Shown in pieces: positions 6,810 through 8,726 of a stretch of 8,726 nt of DNA. A model generated the notes under the pieces. The model saw nothing but the letters and a program-made list of their open reading frames with translations, searched no databases and was not told the DNA's origin. Source of the DNA: an uncultured Eubacteriales bacterium (GTDB lineage: Bacteria; Bacillota; Clostridia; Oscillospirales; Oscillospiraceae); NCBI GenBank assembly GCA_900547745.1, contig URHT01000050.1:1-8726 (forward strand), read 5' to 3'. Both the position numbers and the translations under genes were made by a program. The first letter of the stretch is position 1. Every line of letters begins with the position of its first letter.

Positions 6810-6963
6810 CTGTGACCGCCTGCGCGAACCCGCCGGCGAACAGCCCCGCAGCCCGCAGCGCCTCATCCGTCCGGAGGGATCTTTCACCGTCAATGGCGGT
6901 CAGATCACCGGCGCTGTCGGGCAGCGCCTGATCCGTCCGGAGGGATCTTTCATCGTTCCGGTA
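6802..6963 (-). pseudogene. Possible 3' remnant of a minus-strand gene
   Basis: A 53-codon frame without ATG runs from just after a TGA (6964-6966, minus strand) to a TAA at 6802-6804 within the terminator arm. Its C-terminal half reads like protein (ERSLRTDEALRAAGLFAGGF, then AQAVTGK), with codon use like the operon and an amphipathic helix character. ERSLRTD occurs twice, 22 codons apart, in the same frame. This fits the tail of a decayed gene that once converged on the shared terminator. I do not recognise the family. Chance reading through GC-rich intergenic DNA is a real alternative. Confidence 0.35.
6855..6956. repeat. 36-bp direct repeat (two copies, 66-bp offset) with imperfect palindromic core
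   Basis: Copies lie at 6855-6890 and 6921-6956 and differ at only two positions. Each contains ATCCGTCCGGAGGGAT, a near-palindrome centred on TCCGGA with one mismatched pair. The offset is a multiple of three, which preserves the minus-strand remnant frame, but sequences outside the 36 bp are not alike. It could be a coding duplication in the remnant or a pair of protein-binding or hairpin sites. Confidence 0.75.
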
Positions 6964-6978
6964 TCAGATAATCTGATA
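6962..6978. promoter_or_regulatory. Perfect 8-1-8 inverted repeat, operator-like
   Basis: TATCAGAT, a single A, then ATCTGATA form an exact 17-bp palindrome. It lies about 115 bp upstream of the leader ORF and just before weak promoter-like sequence (TTGCTT at 7001-7006). Its size and symmetry suit a dimeric repressor or activator. No regulator gene is present in the window to pair with it. Confidence 0.5.
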
Positions 6979-7000
6979 ATCCGATTGGCAAAAAATGTGG

Positions 7001-7029
7001 TTGCTTTTACGGCTGCTCTATATTGTACT
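7001..7029 (+). promoter_or_regulatory. Weak candidate promoter for the leader ORF and secreted protein
   Basis: TTGCTT (7001-7006) is followed after 17 bp by TGTACT (7024-7029), in an AT-rich stretch that sits between the palindrome and the leader ORF. The -10 match is poor, so it may depend on an activator or be misplaced. A pair TGCCA/TGGCA (7045-7060) lies just downstream. No better promoter was seen between 6979 and 7091. Confidence 0.3.
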
Positions 7030-7091
7030 AAATTTGTAAGGATGTGCCAATTTTATGGCATTTTATCAGCATAAACATGGAGGGGAAATAC

Positions 7092-7142
7092 ATGAACCGC
7101 CACAGATATCTTCCACACCTGCCCCGCAGCAGCGTGTGTTGA
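7092..7142 (+). CDS. Candidate 16-residue leader peptide
   Basis: The short frame MNRHRYLPHLPRSSVC ends in TGA at 7140-7142. It has a strong ribosome site, GGAGGGG, 6 nt before the ATG, as good as those of real genes in this window. An in-frame upstream ATG (7077) lacks a ribosome site. Its last codons and stop fall within the left arm of the hairpin at 7132-7184, so ribosomes finishing it would open that hairpin. This is the layout of a translation-sensitive leader upstream of the gene at 7229. The peptide has three Pro and is basic. It may instead be a fortuitous ORF. Confidence 0.5.
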   Translation: MNRHRYLPHLPRSSVC

Positions 7143-7184
7143 CCGCGCTCTCCGCCGTGCGGGGGAGCGCGGTCAACGGTACGC
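7132..7184 (+). promoter_or_regulatory. Strong GC-rich hairpin in the 5' leader of the secreted-protein gene
   Basis: Arms GTTGACCGCGCTC (7138-7150) and GAGCGCGGTCAAC (7165-7177) are perfectly complementary over 13 bp. CCGC/GCGG extend the stem toward the loop and GCGT/ACGC (7132-7135, 7181-7184) extend it outward. There is no U-run after it, so it is not a plain terminator. It sits 37 nt before the ribosome site at 7214-7220 and shares bases with the end of the leader ORF. It could control readthrough or mRNA stability, or be a palindromic repeat element. Confidence 0.65.
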
Positions 7185-7228
7185 ACAGATCAACCGACAT
7201 GAGAACAGAAAAAAGGAGGTAAAAGACC

Positions 7229-8683
7229 ATGAGACAACCGAAACGAACAGCGAGCAGACTCCTGAGCGCCCTGCTGGGGCTTATCATGCTTCTGAGCCTG
7301 CTGCCCACCGTGGCGTTGGCGGCGGAGCGTGTTCCCGAAGAGCTCAAAGCCATGAAAGTCAGCTCAGGTGTCAAGGATGAGGTGAACTTCCGCGATTTAG
7401 TATGGAACCCGCCGTTCAGGGAAGTCAACGATAAGCCGGTGAAATTCAATGGTGAGCGCCGGTGGGTGCGATGGAACGAGACGGCGAATAGGTGGGAGAG
7501 CTATATCGAAAAGACCTTCAAGGAGGGTAAATACAAATATTTTGTAGAGGCGACCATCAGCGGTCAATACTACGATCAGTACCAGTTCGCCAGTCAGGTC
7601 GACGTCACGGTGGATGGAGAGAAGTGGACGACCACCGGATCGGCGATCGATCCCGGCAGGAGGGTATCGCGTATTATGATGATATCTCCTGAGTATACCG
7701 TCACCAATGACCGCGAGCTGGTCAACCGCATTGTTCTCACCTCGAATGCGGAGAGAAGATTGGTGGACGGAGAAACTCTGTTTGAAATGGACATCGACGT
7801 CCGGTCTGCCAGCACCACAACGGGAACAGACGTGTCGTCTGTGAAGGCACCGAACAGGGTGGACTACTGGCAAGTACGATACCCGGGCCAAACGGAGTGG
7901 ACCAGGGCTTTTGAACCGGATGATCTGCGGCCTTCGGTTCAAGGCGGCGCGTACTATCGGTATGTCTTTCATGTTGAACTCAGAGGTAAGTTCGTCTTTG
8001 TCGATACGGATAAGCTTACGGTCACCTTAGACGGCACGACGTGTACGCCTATAGGAGATACTCTGGACGAAGAACGACGATACGGCAGAGTAATATACGC
8101 ATACAGCAGAGAGTATTATGCGCCGAAAAAGAGCGAGCTCCGAACGATCACCAGCATCGATCTCAAGACGAGCATCCCCAATATATTGCAGGCCTACAAC
8201 CCCATAGAGAAACCGACCATCACGGAAACGAACAATAAGATGGTCTTTAAGGCGGACAGCAACGAGGATGGATGGCAGCACGGCGTTGCAAGAGTTCTTC
8301 CCGGCCACATTCTCCAATATAAATGGGAGGAGCCCACGACCTCGTACTTTGAGAAGGGTAAATATTACCGGTACGGCGCCGTGCTGACCGTCAAGGACTG
8401 GGAGCACTGGAAGCTCGGAGTGGCAAATACTCTCACGGTCACGGTGGACGGCGAGCGCATTCCCAGTGAAAACATAGAGAGGCTCGACAATTACCGTCTG
8501 TTTGTGTACTCGGAGAAGCATCAAGCACATGAGCGCACACCGATCGAGGAAGTCAACGTCACCTCGAATATGGCGAGTATCGTGAAGCTCGGCGGCACGG
8601 TGCAGACTCCCACTATCACCTTTAACGACGGCGACCAGTCCCTGTATATCGACGACTCCATAGGGTTCGGCTGGAGTGCATAA
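7229..8683 (+). CDS. Secreted modular protein with three homologous beta-rich domains plus a partial fourth
   Basis: A 484-residue protein with a signal peptide (MRQPKRTASR, then a Leu-rich core, cleavage near ALA-AE at 29-33). No family is recognised with confidence. It is built of repeated modules of about 137-140 residues: roughly 38-157, 163-297, 302-432 and an incomplete 438-484. Each full module has a core of the type F-GKYYRY-(strand)-F/L-x-L-T-V-T-V-DG: GKYKYF...DVTVDGEKW (100-133), GAYYRYVFHV...TVTLDGTTC (240-272) and GKYYRYGAVL...TVTVDGERI (377-411). Modules begin with an I-x-x-I-x-L-T-S-like strand. The GKxYxxxVxL...VTVxG pattern resembles surface-protein modules common in clostridia, so an extracellular role at the cell wall is inferred. 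No LPXTG or SLH anchor is present. The start has AGGAGGT 8 nt upstream. The fourth module stops before its core. Codon use and lower GC differ from the fhs operon. Confidence 0.87.
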   Translation: MRQPKRTASRLLSALLGLIMLLSLLPTVALAAERVPEELKAMKVSSGVKDEVNFRDLVWNPPFREVNDKPVKFNGERRWVRWNETANRWESYIEKTFKEGKYKYFVEATISGQYYDQYQFASQVDVTVDGEKWTTTGSAIDPGRRVSRIMMISPEYTVTNDRELVNRIVLTSNAERRLVDGETLFEMDIDVRSASTTTGTDVSSVKAPNRVDYWQVRYPGQTEWTRAFEPDDLRPSVQGGAYYRYVFHVELRGKFVFVDTDKLTVTLDGTTCTPIGDTLDEERRYGRVIYAYSREYYAPKKSELRTITSIDLKTSIPNILQAYNPIEKPTITETNNKMVFKADSNEDGWQHGVARVLPGHILQYKWEEPTTSYFEKGKYYRYGAVLTVKDWEHWKLGVANTLTVTVDGERIPSENIERLDNYRLFVYSEKHQAHERTPIEEVNVTSNMASIVKLGGTVQTPTITFNDGDQSLYIDDSIGFGWSA

Positions 8684-8716
8684 TTTTAAGTGTAAATGAC
8701 ACATACATGGACGCAC

Positions 8717-8722
8717 AGGAGG
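8717..8722 (+). promoter_or_regulatory. Ribosome binding site of a gene starting beyond the right edge
   Basis: A perfect AGGAGG lies 33 nt after the stop of the secreted protein and four bases from the window end, with no terminator between them. A co-transcribed gene probably begins within about ten bases past the edge. The start codon itself is not visible. Confidence 0.5.
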
Positions 8723-8726
8723 TTAT

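Noticed and set aside
6683..6956. CRISPR array
   Set aside because: The TGAAAT motifs are too short and the 36-bp repeat has only two copies with a 30-bp gap, no further units and no cas genes.
7138..7177. Rho-independent terminator
   Set aside because: The stem is strong but followed by GGTACGCACAG, with no U-run.
8027..8716. 229-codon minus-strand open frame at the right end
   Set aside because: It is antisense to the secreted modular protein, whose signal peptide, ribosome site and internal repeats show that strand is the coding one.

Overview
The window looks like the chromosome of a GC-rich anaerobic gut Firmicute, probably Oscillospiraceae-like (clostridial cluster IV). That placement is an inference. 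It rests on strong AGGAGG ribosome sites, BspA-type leucine-rich-repeat surface proteins with low-complexity signal peptides, and a clostridial one-carbon gene order. No marker gene fixes the taxon.

Region 1 (1-1228, minus strand) is the N-terminal 409 residues of a secreted BspA/LRR_5 surface protein. It runs off the left edge just as a fibronectin-III-like domain begins, and it carries a recent internal duplication of about 50 residues. Region 2 (1229-1477) is a divergent intergenic space with one good sigma70-type promoter for each direction.

Region 3 (1478-6685, plus strand) is a tight six-gene operon: fhs, fchA, folD, a formate/nitrite-family channel, a CmpB-like membrane protein and a small Cys-rich protein. 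The first three genes convert formate + ATP + tetrahydrofolate to 10-formyl-, 5,10-methenyl- and then 5,10-methylene-tetrahydrofolate. The channel could supply or vent formate. Two of the enzymes are unusual. FolD has lost the Lys and Gln of the cyclohydrolase site but keeps the dehydrogenase motifs, so the adjacent FchA would have to do the cyclohydrolase step. Fhs departs from a family signature and has a eukaryote-like P-loop. The operon ends in a perfect 20-bp bidirectional terminator at 6764-6809, preceded by about nine TGAAAT motifs spaced roughly one helical turn apart.

Region 4 (6810-7228) has no full-length gene but is structured. It holds a possible decayed 3' end of a minus-strand gene containing a 36-bp direct repeat, a perfect 8-1-8 palindrome, a 16-codon leader ORF with a strong ribosome site, and a GC-rich hairpin that overlaps the end of that leader ORF. 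Region 5 (7229-8683, plus strand) is a secreted protein of three homologous beta-rich modules plus a truncated fourth, unrecognised at family level. A ribosome site at the right edge suggests another gene follows.
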